The notes under the pieces: generated by a model
Databases searched by the model: none
Told to the model about the DNA's origin: nothing
The model's input: the letters and a program-made list of their open reading frames with translations, nothing else
Translations under genes and position numbers: made by a program
Assembly (NCBI RefSeq): GCF_003013405.1
Contig: NZ_PXZL01000017.1
Span: 1 to 61,963, forward strand
Direction: 5' to 3'
From: Brevibacillus formosus
GTDB lineage: Bacteria > Bacillota > Bacilli > Brevibacillales > Brevibacillaceae
DNA length: 61,963 nucleotides
In this document: piece by piece, positions 8,364 through 16,883 of the stretch
How the letters are laid out: the number at the start of each line of letters is the position of its first letter
Position numbering within the stretch: position 1 is the stretch's first letter

Positions 8364-9280
8364 ACACGTTCTTTGTTTTACTTTCAGGACTCTTCGCGCT
8401 GCTCTTGCTTGCAGCAGTAGCCGTTTCGTTTCATGTAACCTGGCGCTTGACGCATCCTGTACGAAAACCGATTCACATGGAACCCCGAGATTTTGGAATC
8501 GAACAGGTTGAGCCGGTTGTTTTTTCGAGCAGGGAAACGACGATTTCGTTGGCTGGATGGTATTTGTCGGCAGAAAAAAATGGGCGAGTTTCGAATGGAA
8601 GCACGCTGATCTTTGCTCACGGGTATAGTCAAAACAGATTAGAGCCACATCTGCCAGCGTTGTCTCTGGCTGCAAGACTGGTTCAGGCCGGCTTTGATGT
8701 ATTGATGTTCGACTTTCGCAATTCCGGGGAGTCCAGCAAAGCACTGACTACGATTGGTCTTCGAGAACAGCAAGACCTCCTTGGGGCCATCGATTTTGCA
8801 GCAGCGAAGAAGCCAGAGCACAGACTTGGTCTCGTCGGATTTTCGATGGGGGCAGCAACCTCTTTGATGGTTGGCGGAGTGGATGAACGCATCACAGCGA
8901 TTGTGGCAGATTCACCGTTTTATTCCTTGCGTGAATACTTGGCTGAGAACTTGCCGCAGTGGACGGGCCTGCCCCGCTTTCCATTCAACTGGCTCATTCT
9001 TACCTTGTGTCCTGTTTTGCTAGGAGCCAACCCGCGAGACGTCAATCCGTATCAGGCAGTCCAGCAAGCGAAAAAACCTATTCTTTTTATACACGGGACA
9101 GGCGATACGACGATCCCCCTGGCAAACAGCGAACGACTCTTTGAGCTGACTCAAGACGAAGATTCCGAGATTTGGATCGTACCACGAGCGAGTCACGTCC
9201 GCAGCTATGCGTTAGTTCCTGACGAATACGGGAAGCGTATCATTGCCTTTTTTGAAAAAGGAAGGGAAAAGAGGAAATGA
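8360..9280 (+). CDS. Alpha/beta hydrolase with N-terminal membrane anchor
   Basis: A 306-residue alpha/beta-hydrolase. Residues 5-26 form a hydrophobic segment likely to anchor it in the membrane. The catalytic triad is visible: Ser in GFSMGA, Asp in HGTGDTTIP and His in RASHV. The fold resembles the YqkD/BAAT-like hydrolases of Bacillus, substrate unknown. The ATG overlaps the dehydrogenase stop by four bases (ATGA), so translation is probably coupled. A bidirectional terminator follows at once. Confidence 0.85.
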   Translation: MNTFFVLLSGLFALLLLAAVAVSFHVTWRLTHPVRKPIHMEPRDFGIEQVEPVVFSSRETTISLAGWYLSAEKNGRVSNGSTLIFAHGYSQNRLEPHLPALSLAARLVQAGFDVLMFDFRNSGESSKALTTIGLREQQDLLGAIDFAAAKKPEHRLGLVGFSMGAATSLMVGGVDERITAIVADSPFYSLREYLAENLPQWTGLPRFPFNWLILTLCPVLLGANPRDVNPYQAVQQAKKPILFIHGTGDTTIPLANSERLFELTQDEDSEIWIVPRASHVRSYALVPDEYGKRIIAFFEKGREKRK

Positions 9281-9282
9281 AA

Positions 9283-9313
9283 AAAGCAGCTACGCGGTTG
9301 CTGTAGCTGCTTT
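9283..9313. terminator. Bidirectional terminator between hydrolase and yutI
   Basis: An 11-bp perfect stem (AAAGCAGCTAC with its complement) lies between two convergent genes and has A/T runs on both sides. Confidence 0.8.
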
Positions 9314-9331
9314 CATGTCGATGTGACTGGA

Positions 9332-9559
9332 TTAGAATACTTGTTGAACTTCTTTGATCCCTGGGATTTCTTCCACCAGTGCACGCTCGATTCCTGCTTT
9401 CAGGGTGATGGTAGAGGAAGGGCAGCTACCGCAAGCACCCATCAGGCGCAGCTTCACGATGCCATCTTCTACATCAACGAGTTGTACGTCTCCGCCGTCA
9501 CGTTGCAGGTAAGGACGCAGTTTATCGAGAACTTCTTGTACTTGATCCATGATATCCAT
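9332..9559 (-). CDS. yutI: NifU-like Fe-S scaffold protein YutI
   Basis: A 75-residue NifU C-terminal-type scaffold involved in iron-sulfur cluster assembly or delivery in the cytoplasm. The cluster-binding CGSCPSS motif, the N-terminal [16 protein letters not shown] and the C-terminal EEIPGIKEV blocks are characteristic. The ATG at 9559 is preceded by an AGGAGTG site. Long open frame upstream of this start is antisense to mccA and not part of the gene. Functional partner yutM lies about 12 kb away. Confidence 0.92.
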   Translation of the reverse strand: MDIMDQVQEVLDKLRPYLQRDGGDVQLVDVEDGIVKLRLMGACGSCPSSTITLKAGIERALVEEIPGIKEVQQVF

Positions 9560-9634
9560 GTTACATTCACTCCTTTCCAACCTCTCCTTTATTATAATCA
9601 TACCATGGTGAGAAATCCATGGCTTACATGCCCT

Positions 9635-9672
9635 GTTGACACTTTGAAGTTTCGTTGACACACCGAAGTTTA
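9635..9672. repeat. Two tandem 19-bp repeats upstream of mccA
   Basis: GTTGACAC-N3-GAAGTTT occurs at 9635-9652 and again at 9654-9671, a head-to-tail repeat with a 19-bp period. It ends 32 bp before the mccA -10 element, a position suited to an activator or repressor of the sulfur operon. The binding protein is unknown. Confidence 0.65.
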
Positions 9673-9700
9673 GCAGCATGGACTTTTTGTAATCTTTGCA

Positions 9701-9709
9701 TGTTATAAT
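9701..9709 (+). promoter_or_regulatory. Extended -10 promoter element for mccA
   Basis: TGTTATAAT is a full extended -10 element (TGnTATAAT). No good -35 is found at 17 bp, consistent with an activator-assisted or extended -10 promoter. It is 46 bp before the mccA start. Confidence 0.55.
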
Positions 9710-9754
9710 GAAAAAGAAAGAAGCAAGTACTTCAATATAAGGAGTCAGATCTTC

Positions 9755-10678
9755 GTGAACGTATTTCGCAATGTGAAGGAATTGATTGGTAATACGCCGA
9801 TCGTCGAAATTACTCAATTTGAGCTTCCAGAGGGTGTCCGCTTGTTCGCCAAGCTGGAATATTTTAACCCAGGGGGCAGCGTAAAAGACAGACTGGGCAT
9901 GGAGCTGATTCGTGCCGCAGAAGAGAACGGCCAATTGGCCCCAGGTGGTACCATTATTGAACCGACAGCAGGAAATACAGGAATTGGTGTAGCGCTGGCC
10001 GCTGTAGGAACTGGTTATAAAGTCATTTTCTGCGTACCAGCGAAGTTTTCCGAGGAAAAGCAAGAGCTGATGCGTGCCCTCGGAGCAGAAGTCGTCAATA
10101 CACCGACAGAGCTCGGGATTAAGGGTGCAATCGCCAAGGCAAAAGAACTCGCAGAATCCATTCCAGGTGCTTTTGTTCCACAGCAATTTGCTAACCCGGC
10201 GAATCCGGACGCACACTACAAAACAACAGGTCCGGAAATTTGGAGTCAAATGGACGGCCAAGTACACGTATTTGTGGCAGGCGCTGGTTCTGGCGGTACT
10301 TTCATGGGGGCTGCTCGCTACCTGAAAGAACAAAACCCAAACGTAAAAACGGTCATTGTCGAGCCAGAGGGTTCCATCTTGAATGGAGGAGAATCCGGCC
10401 CGCACAAAACAGAAGGGATCGGCATGGAGTTTTTGCCTCCGTTCATGGATACGAGCTACTTCAACGCCATTCACACGATTCTCGATGTGGAAGCATTCGA
10501 TCTGGTTAAGCAGCTGGCTGCCAAGGAAGGCTTGCTCGTAGGCAGCTCCTCAGGTGCAGCCATGGCAGCGGCACTGCGCGAAGCAAGAGAAGCAGCTCCA
10601 GGGACGAATATCGTTACACTGTTTGCCGACGGCAGCGAACGTTATCTGAGCAAGAAAATTTACCAGGGAGGAATTTAA
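9755..10678 (+). CDS. mccA: O-acetylserine-dependent cystathionine beta-synthase / cysteine synthase family
   Basis: A 307-residue PLP enzyme of fold type II. The PLP lysine lies in NPGGSVKDR and the phosphate loop in [11 protein letters not shown]; the substrate-binding PTAGNTGIG block is intact. Pairing with a following cystathionine gamma-lyase gene points to MccA (YrhA), which condenses O-acetylserine and homocysteine to cystathionine in methionine-to-cysteine conversion; a plain CysK role is the alternative. The GTG at 9755 follows an AAGGAG site. mccB starts one base after its stop. Confidence 0.85.
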   Translation: MNVFRNVKELIGNTPIVEITQFELPEGVRLFAKLEYFNPGGSVKDRLGMELIRAAEENGQLAPGGTIIEPTAGNTGIGVALAAVGTGYKVIFCVPAKFSEEKQELMRALGAEVVNTPTELGIKGAIAKAKELAESIPGAFVPQQFANPANPDAHYKTTGPEIWSQMDGQVHVFVAGAGSGGTFMGAARYLKEQNPNVKTVIVEPEGSILNGGESGPHKTEGIGMEFLPPFMDTSYFNAIHTILDVEAFDLVKQLAAKEGLLVGSSSGAAMAAALREAREAAPGTNIVTLFADGSERYLSKKIYQGGI

Positions 10679-10679
10679 G

Positions 10680-11813
10680 ATGCGTATCAAAACTCGTCTG
10701 ATCCATGGCGGAATCGATGGAGATCCACATACAGGAGCCGTATCCGTTCCAATTTACCAGGTAAGTACTTATAAACAGGAAGCCATTGGCGTTCACAAGG
10801 GCTTCGAATACTCCCGTACCGGGAACCCGACCCGTCACGCATTGGAAACATACATCGCAGAAATCGAAGGCGGCGCACGCGGCTTTGCATTTGGTTCTGG
10901 TATGGCGGCACTCTCTACCATCCTCTCCATGTTCAACAAAGGTGACCATCTCGTGGTAGGTGACGATGTATACGGTGGTACTTACCGCGTCGTTACACGT
11001 GTTTTCTCCCGTATGGGTCTGGAAGCAACCTATGTAGATACAAGCGATTTGGCAGCAGTAGAGGCGGCAATTCGCCCGGAAACCAAAGCAATCATTATGG
11101 AAACACCAACAAACCCGCTGCTGAAAGTAAGCGACATCAGCGCATTGGCAGGCATCGCGAAAGCAAAAGGCGTACTGCTCGTGGTAGACAATACGTTCAT
11201 GACACCATACTGGCAAAATCCGCTGGATCTCGGTGCTGACATCGTGTTCCACAGCGCAACGAAATATTTGGGCGGACACAGCGACGTGGTAGCAGGTCTG
11301 GTTGTAGCAAAAGATGCGCAAGTGGGCGAAGACCTCCATTTTGTGCAAAATGCAATTGGCGGTGTGCTTGGACCACAGGATTCTTGGCTTTTGCTGCGCG
11401 GTATGAAGACGCTGGGAATTCGGATGGAAGAGCATGAGCATAATGCTCGTACACTGGCAAAATGGCTGTCTGAGCGCAGCGACATCAAACGCGTCATTTA
11501 TCCTGGTCTGTCTAGCCATTCCGGTCATGAGCTGATCAAAAAGCAAGCGCGTGGCTTCGGTGGTATGATTTCCTTCGACGTAGGCAGCGCAGAGCGTGCT
11601 GACGAAGTGTTGGCAAAGGTAAAATACTACACGCTGGCAGAATCGCTGGGTGCAGTGGAGAGCTTGATCAGCGTACCTGCACGCATGACACATGCTTCTA
11701 TCCCGGCAGAGCGCCGTGCTGAGCTCGGTATTACGGATGGCTTGGTACGCATCTCTGTTGGTATTGAAGATGTTCAGGACTTGATCGAGGATCTGGACCA
11801 AGCATTGTCCTAA
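10680..11813 (+). CDS. mccB: Cystathionine gamma-lyase / homocysteine gamma-lyase
   Basis: A 377-residue PLP enzyme of the Cys/Met metabolism family. The PLP lysine is in HSATKYLGGHSDV and the GSGMAALSTIL and YSRTGNPTRHALE blocks are present. With MccA upstream it would split cystathionine to cysteine, 2-oxobutyrate and ammonia, completing reverse transsulfuration. The ATG at 10680 uses GGGAGG at the end of mccA, so the two genes form an operon. Family members can also act on homocysteine. Confidence 0.9.
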   Translation: MRIKTRLIHGGIDGDPHTGAVSVPIYQVSTYKQEAIGVHKGFEYSRTGNPTRHALETYIAEIEGGARGFAFGSGMAALSTILSMFNKGDHLVVGDDVYGGTYRVVTRVFSRMGLEATYVDTSDLAAVEAAIRPETKAIIMETPTNPLLKVSDISALAGIAKAKGVLLVVDNTFMTPYWQNPLDLGADIVFHSATKYLGGHSDVVAGLVVAKDAQVGEDLHFVQNAIGGVLGPQDSWLLLRGMKTLGIRMEEHEHNARTLAKWLSERSDIKRVIYPGLSSHSGHELIKKQARGFGGMISFDVGSAERADEVLAKVKYYTLAESLGAVESLISVPARMTHASIPAERRAELGITDGLVRISVGIEDVQDLIEDLDQALS

Positions 11814-11842
11814 GCTAGCTGACCCGGGGGAGGGCGGATATA

Positions 11843-12178
11843 GTGACTGTCGATATCAAGGTTTTTGGGACAGAGCAATTGTGCGCAAGCTGCGTCAATT
11901 TGCCATCTGCAAAGGAAACAGCCGAGTGGCTGGAGGCGGCACTCTCTCGCAAATATGGGAGTGACAGCATCCGCATCGTTTATAGCGACTTTCAACAGCC
12001 GCAGACAGACGATGACAAAAGCTGGGCGAATCGCATTATCGAGGAAGATTTATGGTATCCGCTTGTCGTAATTTCCGGGGAAATTGTCGGTGAGGGAAAT
12101 CCGAAATTAAAGGACATCTATGAAAAGCTGGAGAGCATGGGCGTGCAGCCGATTGCTTCGACAGCAGATGCCGAATAA
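11843..12178 (+). CDS. yuzD: YuzD family protein (DUF1462)
   Basis: A 111-residue thioredoxin-fold-like protein of the YuzD family. An N-terminal CASC motif (LCASCVNLPSAKET) and WYPLVVISGEIVGEGNP are visible. In B. subtilis yuzD sits beside yutI and yutJ, and the same local gene set occurs here. The role is unknown; a redox or metal-related function is suggested by the Cys pair. GTG start at 11843 after a GGGGGAGGG site, 29 bp after mccB, so it may be read from the mcc promoter. Confidence 0.85.
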   Translation: MTVDIKVFGTEQLCASCVNLPSAKETAEWLEAALSRKYGSDSIRIVYSDFQQPQTDDDKSWANRIIEEDLWYPLVVISGEIVGEGNPKLKDIYEKLESMGVQPIASTADAE

Positions 12179-12210
12179 ACCATAGAGGGAACTACAATCA
12201 TTTTTTAAAG

Positions 12211-12240
12211 CGACCAGATGCATGAGCCTGGTCGCTTTTT
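12211..12240 (+). terminator. Terminator after yuzD
   Basis: AAAGCGACCAG pairs with CTGGTCGCTTT and runs into a T-run. Confidence 0.85.
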
Positions 12241-12315
12241 TTCAATCTGTGCGAAACCGAACAGCTCATTTTTACGTCTATCTAACAATATTGATAGCGA
12301 AGGGTGTTTTTTGGT

Positions 12316-13527
12316 ATGGATGGAAAAACAATACTGAGTGGTGTGCTAATTTGTACGCTGTGTTTTGCGGGGATACTGGCTCCTACTTCCACTCAAAATA
12401 TCGCAGAAGCAGAATCTGATTACATGATTACATACGAGATTCCGCCGAATCCAGAAAAGTACTTGTTTTCGAAAGAACAGGAAATATCGATTACGAATCC
12501 ACAACCGATACCTTTTGGACTACGTCCTTATTCTTCTACTGACTATATAAATGACATGCACGTTAATATCGATGAATTTCAAACCTCTAAAAAAGGCTTT
12601 CTATGGAATGTCTATCACTTTATCGGAATACTCTCTCCAGCATATCCCACAGACGCCAATATGGAAGACATGGACCGCCAGATCGACAATGTAAAGGGTT
12701 TTTCGGATGAGCGGGTAAAATTACGGGAAGCCCGTGCGCAAATCGAAATGAACGCTCGTTTGCAGCCACTCGTTCAGGCTGGATACGTCATGCCAAACGA
12801 GATTGACGATGGATTAGCGACAAAGGAATTCGTAGCTACAGTGCTTTATCGCATGTTTGGGAAGACCCGACCCTATCACGGTGGAATTGACCTGAAGGAT
12901 TCAGAAAATGTTGCCGTTCGCTGGGCTGTTGAGGTAGGGGTGCCTGGTTTTGTAGTAGACAAAGAAAAGTATATTGATCCGCAGACACTACTTACTATGA
13001 ACCTTGATCCGCACACACTACTTAGTATGAACCCTGGTCCGGAACCATACGTGGATTCTGGTACGTATGGTGACCTGTTTTATTTTATCACGCTTATTAT
13101 GCCGGGGAAAAAGACGGACAGGGGATGGGAGTATTATCAAGTGGAGCTGAATGAAAGCATGCTGTCCGACTACGCGGCACAGTTCATCCAGTTGAATGGA
13201 GAGCCTTATTTGAGTTATCGAAACTACGCACTTCATGGAACAGCCGAATACAAAAATGCAGCGAGAAGCATCCGTGAATGGATGATCCCGCGATTCCCGC
13301 AGTTGCTCGACCAAGCACGAAAGGATGCGATGAAGCCCCGCGTATGGGACTGGAGCCGTGATCTCATCCATCATCCGAAGTTTGCCAAGCAAGTGGCTGC
13401 CTATCGCAAAAATAAAAGCGGCAAAAACGTAGATGCCGTCTATCATGCGGTCAGACAGCATTACAATCTGAACATCCGTCAGGACTCGCCAGCCATAATC
13501 AAAAGTGTGCTGGATAACATCAAGTAA
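12316..13527 (+). CDS. Secreted protein with weak SLH-like segment
   Basis: A 403-residue exported protein with an N-terminal hydrophobic signal (about residues 6-26). No catalytic motif was recognised. A central stretch (GLATKEFVATVLYRMFG to AVRWAVEVGVPGF) resembles one S-layer homology repeat, which would fit attachment to the cell wall; this is only suggestive. A tandem pair of 10-residue units (DPQTLLTMNL and DPHTLLSMNP) near residue 225 comes from a 30-bp duplication. The ATG at 12316 is 11-12 bases past GAAGGG. It appears to be transcribed alone. Confidence 0.6.
   Translation: MDGKTILSGVLICTLCFAGILAPTSTQNIAEAESDYMITYEIPPNPEKYLFSKEQEISITNPQPIPFGLRPYSSTDYINDMHVNIDEFQTSKKGFLWNVYHFIGILSPAYPTDANMEDMDRQIDNVKGFSDERVKLREARAQIEMNARLQPLVQAGYVMPNEIDDGLATKEFVATVLYRMFGKTRPYHGGIDLKDSENVAVRWAVEVGVPGFVVDKEKYIDPQTLLTMNLDPHTLLSMNPGPEPYVDSGTYGDLFYFITLIMPGKKTDRGWEYYQVELNESMLSDYAAQFIQLNGEPYLSYRNYALHGTAEYKNAARSIREWMIPRFPQLLDQARKDAMKPRVWDWSRDLIHHPKFAKQVAAYRKNKSGKNVDAVYHAVRQHYNLNIRQDSPAIIKSVLDNIK
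12978..13037 (+). repeat. 30-bp tandem duplication inside the secreted protein gene
   Basis: Two adjacent 30-bp copies (GATCCGCA-ACACTACTTA-TATGAACC pattern) differ at a few positions. The unit is a multiple of three so the frame is kept, adding one ten-residue repeat. Confidence 0.75.
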
Positions 13528-13642
13528 CGTGCTGTTTACTTTTTGTATATCATTCGTAAACATTCTGTAACGAAATAGAGCAGGCTTCGTCCTATAGTAG
13601 TAAATGTAACCAATAACCTAACATTTAGTGGAGGCCATAACG

Positions 13643-14536
13643 ATGAATAAAAAATGGATGAAGCCTGTTACATATTTGCTGCTTGCAGGAGTTGTAGGCG
13701 TAGCTGGATTTTCTGCAATGAATACACAAATAGCTCATGCAGATTCTGAAAAAGGAAAGCAGTTTTCTGCCGCAGCTGAGTTGAAGCTTGCGAAAAACAC
13801 CTATGTGATCGATCAAAAGACGGCTGACGTGAATGGCGATAAGAAGGATGACGTCGTATACCTGATTGGTGAAAAAGAAAAAGCGGATGACATCTATTCT
13901 TCCAATATGAACATCGTAGTGAAAGACGGAAAATCCGGCGCTTATAGCCAAACCGATATCAAAGAGCTGGGAGGCTATGAAGGCGAGCTGACCCTCGTAG
14001 ACTTCACGGGTGATCATGTTGCGGATGCCTTCGTGAAAACAGCGACTGGCGGAAGCGGCGGTGTTTACAGCCACGTAATCGCTACTTTTGAAAACAACAA
14101 ACCAGCCGTGATTTTTGGTGAAAAAGAAAACGAAGGAATCCGTTACGAGGGGAAATTCGTGGATGGCTTTAAAGTAGAGGGCAAAGGCTCCCACTTGGAT
14201 AAGCCGCTGACGCTTGACGTAAGTGCGAACCAGGATGTATACGTAGCTGCCAAGCTGTATGACAAAGCGGGCAAAGTACAGCCAACAGAAGATGCTGTTT
14301 CTGTATTCTCCTATCCATTCGGTTCTTTGACTCCAGTCGATATGGATGCGAACGGCACATTTGAGCTGGTCGGGGAGCAACGACTTGTAGGAATGAACAA
14401 CACAGATACCGTTTCCCGCATCAACTCCGTATGGGGCTACCAAGGTGACGGCAAATGGAATCCATGGGAAGTGGAGTATTCTACTTTCTTGAAAAAACAC
14501 CCGGGTGAAGCGATCAACACGATGATTGAAAAGTAA
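13643..14536 (+). CDS. Secreted protein with FG-GAP/calcium-binding-like repeat
   Basis: A 297-residue exported protein with a clear signal peptide (basic start, 20-residue hydrophobic core, AHA-D cleavage). The mature part has DVNGDKKDDVVYLIG, LVDFTGDHVADAFV and PVDMDANGTFELV, Asp/Asn-Gly rich loops of the type seen in FG-GAP or VCBS propellers that bind calcium. Function unknown. The ATG at 13643 has GGAGG eight bases upstream. It is monocistronic, closed by a long hairpin. Confidence 0.75.
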   Translation: MNKKWMKPVTYLLLAGVVGVAGFSAMNTQIAHADSEKGKQFSAAAELKLAKNTYVIDQKTADVNGDKKDDVVYLIGEKEKADDIYSSNMNIVVKDGKSGAYSQTDIKELGGYEGELTLVDFTGDHVADAFVKTATGGSGGVYSHVIATFENNKPAVIFGEKENEGIRYEGKFVDGFKVEGKGSHLDKPLTLDVSANQDVYVAAKLYDKAGKVQPTEDAVSVFSYPFGSLTPVDMDANGTFELVGEQRLVGMNNTDTVSRINSVWGYQGDGKWNPWEVEYSTFLKKHPGEAINTMIEK

Positions 14537-14556
14537 TAATGGTAGAGCTTGATCCG

Positions 14557-14600
14557 CAGCCTCCTTTTTCATGACGGAAATGAAAAAGGAGGCTGTTTTT
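14557..14600 (+). terminator. Terminator with 16-bp perfect stem
   Basis: Bases 14557-14572 are exactly complementary to 14580-14595, followed by TTTTT. Confidence 0.9.
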
Positions 14601-14681
14601 CGTTGCCAGCGACTGGTTCTATCAACCGACTTTTTCTCATATGGATTTTGGGTACAGGGGTAACCAAAGGAGGAAGAGCGG

Positions 14682-15023
14682 ATGGACCAACCGATTGCTC
14701 GCTACTACGAGTTGAAGGAAATTCAGAAGCAGGTAGAGGAAGAGTTAAACGAGCTGCGGAGTAAACTGATCGAAGCTTACAGCGAAGCAGGCAGCGCAGA
14801 AGAAGGCGAATACAAGCTGGTGATCTCCTATCAGGAGCGGCGAGAATACAACGATGATCGCCTTTACAACGCTTTGCCGGATCCTTCGCTTTGGCGCCTC
14901 ATGTCGAAGGCCGATACCGGGAAAATTTCGAGCTTGCTGAAGCTGAATGTCATTCAAGAGAAGGTACTGGCAGACACCTTTGAACCAAAAAAAGTACCTG
15001 TTTTACGTGTTCAAAAGCGATAA
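14682..15023 (+). CDS. Conserved hypothetical, coiled-coil N-terminus
   Basis: A 113-residue soluble protein. The first 45 residues have heptad-like Glu/Leu/Lys spacing typical of a coiled coil; the rest has a YQERREYNDDRLYNAL block. No family recognised with confidence. The ATG at 14682 follows GGAGGAAG. A terminator follows within 20 bp, so it is an independent unit. Confidence 0.65.
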   Translation: MDQPIARYYELKEIQKQVEEELNELRSKLIEAYSEAGSAEEGEYKLVISYQERREYNDDRLYNALPDPSLWRLMSKADTGKISSLLKLNVIQEKVLADTFEPKKVPVLRVQKR

Positions 15024-15039
15024 ACCAGCAAAATGAGGA

Positions 15040-15070
15040 AACCGTCAGGATTAGTCTTGACGGTTTTTTA
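15040..15070 (+). terminator. Terminator after the coiled-coil gene
   Basis: AACCGTCA pairs with TGACGGTT and runs into TTTTT. Confidence 0.8.
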
Positions 15071-15134
15071 CGTTCAAAGAATTATCTTGTATAATGGGAT
15101 GGTATTGCCAATTTCTGAGAGGACGATCGTGCAG

Positions 15135-16040
15135 ATGAAAGTCTTATTTTGCAGTCAGCCATTTCAAGAAAACAAAGTCGATGAAACCTACGAATATGAG
15201 TATACGTGCGCAAAACAACTCGGCTTGGACATTCAGCTGATCAGCTTGGAACAACTGATATACCAGGACAACCCATTAGCGGCTGTGAAACAAATCCAAC
15301 CCTCTCCTGAAAAAGTAATGGCTATCTACAGGGGATGGATGCTAAAACCGTTCCTGTACCAAAAATTGTACGACGCCCTGCTAGCCAAAAATGTAGAGTT
15401 AATCAATTCACCCGAAAAGTACGTGCATTGCCATTACCTGCCTGAATCTTATGAGGTCATCAAAGATTTCACCCCGTTGTCGGTCTGGCTGCACAAAGAA
15501 GAGATAGACGCGTCATTTGAAAACGTGTATCGGATCGTAAATAGATTTGGACAGGCTCCGATTATGATCAAAGATTATGTGAAATCTCGAAAACACGACT
15601 GGAATGAGGCTTGCTATATTCCCGATGCTTCCGATAAAGAAAAGGTACAGCAAGTGACCAGCCGATTTTTGGAGCTGCAACAGGATGAGTTGAATGAGGG
15701 AGTCGTCTTTCGAGAATTTGTGAAGCTTCAATTTTTGACCCATCACTCGCAGAGCAACATGCCATTATCTCAGGAATATCGTGTTTTCTTTTTGGATGGC
15801 GAACCCATGTACATGGCAAATTACTGGGAGGAAGGACAATATGACGATACGCCGCCAGACCTCCAGTCATTTTTAGAGGTAGCGAAAAAAATCAAGAGCC
15901 GCTTTTTTACTATGGATATCGCCAAGCTGGAAAATGGCTCGTGGACCATCCTCGAGCTAGGGGATGCACAGGTGTCTGCTCTGCCTGAACAGGCTGATAG
16001 ATTTGAATTTTTTACGAGGTTAAAAAGAAATCTTCTATAG
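15135..16040 (+). CDS. ATP-grasp domain protein
   Basis: A 301-residue protein with ATP-grasp-like features: PIMIKDYVKSRKHDWNEAC, VVFREFVKLQ, EYRVFFLDGEPM and the terminal MDIAKLENGSWTILELGDAQVS with acidic metal ligands. Similar proteins ligate an amine to a carboxylate using ATP; the substrate is unknown. The ATG at 15135 is 11 bases from AGAGGA; an in-frame GTG at 15129 is equally possible. It ends 16 bp before the nitrilase-family gene, so the two may be co-transcribed. Confidence 0.75.
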   Translation: MKVLFCSQPFQENKVDETYEYEYTCAKQLGLDIQLISLEQLIYQDNPLAAVKQIQPSPEKVMAIYRGWMLKPFLYQKLYDALLAKNVELINSPEKYVHCHYLPESYEVIKDFTPLSVWLHKEEIDASFENVYRIVNRFGQAPIMIKDYVKSRKHDWNEACYIPDASDKEKVQQVTSRFLELQQDELNEGVVFREFVKLQFLTHHSQSNMPLSQEYRVFFLDGEPMYMANYWEEGQYDDTPPDLQSFLEVAKKIKSRFFTMDIAKLENGSWTILELGDAQVSALPEQADRFEFFTRLKRNLL

Positions 16041-16056
16041 AAAGAGGGATTTCTCC

Positions 16057-16815
16057 ATGAAAATAGGCTTGGCTCAGACGAGGTTTCCCCAATCAGCGGC
16101 GGAGGGGCTTACAATCATCAAACAGCAGATGATCAACGCTGCACAAAACAATTGCGATCTGATTTGCTTTCCTGAATCGGTCATTCCGGGGCTGCGCGGT
16201 GTAGGCTATGAGGTGGAGGCATACGATCATGAGATACAACGGAGAGCTTTGGAAGAGATTCGTGTGCTGGCGAAGGAATGCCAGCTCGCCGTCATTTTAC
16301 CGATGGAATGGAAAGATGAGCGCGGTTATCATCTAGTCGCCTTTGTGGTGGGGAAACAGGGAGAAGATCTTGGGCTGCAAATAAAAAATCAGATCGATCC
16401 AGATGAGGATCAGTTTGACTATGTTCCAGGCGAAGGGCGCCAATTGTTTACGATAGAGGATGTGGCGTTTGGCATTGTTATTTGCCATGAGGGATGGCGA
16501 TATCCAGAGACGGTACGGTGGGCGGCACGCCGTGGGGCGAGCATCGTTTTCCATCCGATGTTTACAGGGGAAGTCAGCAATCCCGATTTTTACAACGGGG
16601 CAATGGTTTGCCGAAGCTTGGAAAACAACATCTACTTCGCCAGTGTGAACTACGCGATTCCGGATCAACAAGTGACGACGACGCTGATCTCACCGACCGG
16701 GGAACGGCTGTGTGTGGCGGCGTCAGGGGGCGAAGAACTGCTAATGTACGAGATTGATCCCGCAAGAGCGACACGATTATTGGCCGAGCGCTTCCAGCCT
16801 GAGTTGGTTGATTAG
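16057..16815 (+). CDS. Carbon-nitrogen hydrolase (nitrilase superfamily)
   Basis: A 252-residue amidase of the nitrilase superfamily. The catalytic triad can be placed: Glu in CFPESVIPG, Lys in LQIKNQIDP and Cys in IVICHEGWRYPE. Such enzymes hydrolyse C-N bonds of small amides; the substrate is unknown. The ATG at 16057 follows GAGGG. Closely follows the ATP-grasp gene, a pairing that might link amide formation and cleavage, which is inference only. Confidence 0.85.
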   Translation: MKIGLAQTRFPQSAAEGLTIIKQQMINAAQNNCDLICFPESVIPGLRGVGYEVEAYDHEIQRRALEEIRVLAKECQLAVILPMEWKDERGYHLVAFVVGKQGEDLGLQIKNQIDPDEDQFDYVPGEGRQLFTIEDVAFGIVICHEGWRYPETVRWAARRGASIVFHPMFTGEVSNPDFYNGAMVCRSLENNIYFASVNYAIPDQQVTTTLISPTGERLCVAASGGEELLMYEIDPARATRLLAERFQPELVD

Positions 16816-16838
16816 GAAGGTATCGTCTTACCAACCAT

Positions 16839-16877
16839 AAAAAGCTGACGTCCAACCATCCCGACGTCAGCTTTTTT
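16839..16877. terminator. Bidirectional terminator between nitrilase and MBL genes
   Basis: AAAAAGCTGACGT and ACGTCAGCTTTTT form a 13-bp stem between convergent genes. Confidence 0.85.
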
Positions 16878-16883
16878 GCCAGT

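Noticed and set aside
9600..9754. S-box or T-box riboswitch before mccA
   Set aside because: The leader is only about 40 bases from the predicted start and lacks the conserved box sequences.
9560..10474. Long minus-strand open frame upstream of yutI
   Set aside because: Antisense to mccA, Cys/Phe-rich composition typical of a shadow frame; yutI has a clear start at 9559.
10614..11801. 395-codon minus-strand frame over mccB
   Set aside because: Composition (many Cys and His) reflects antisense codons of mccB, which has all catalytic motifs.
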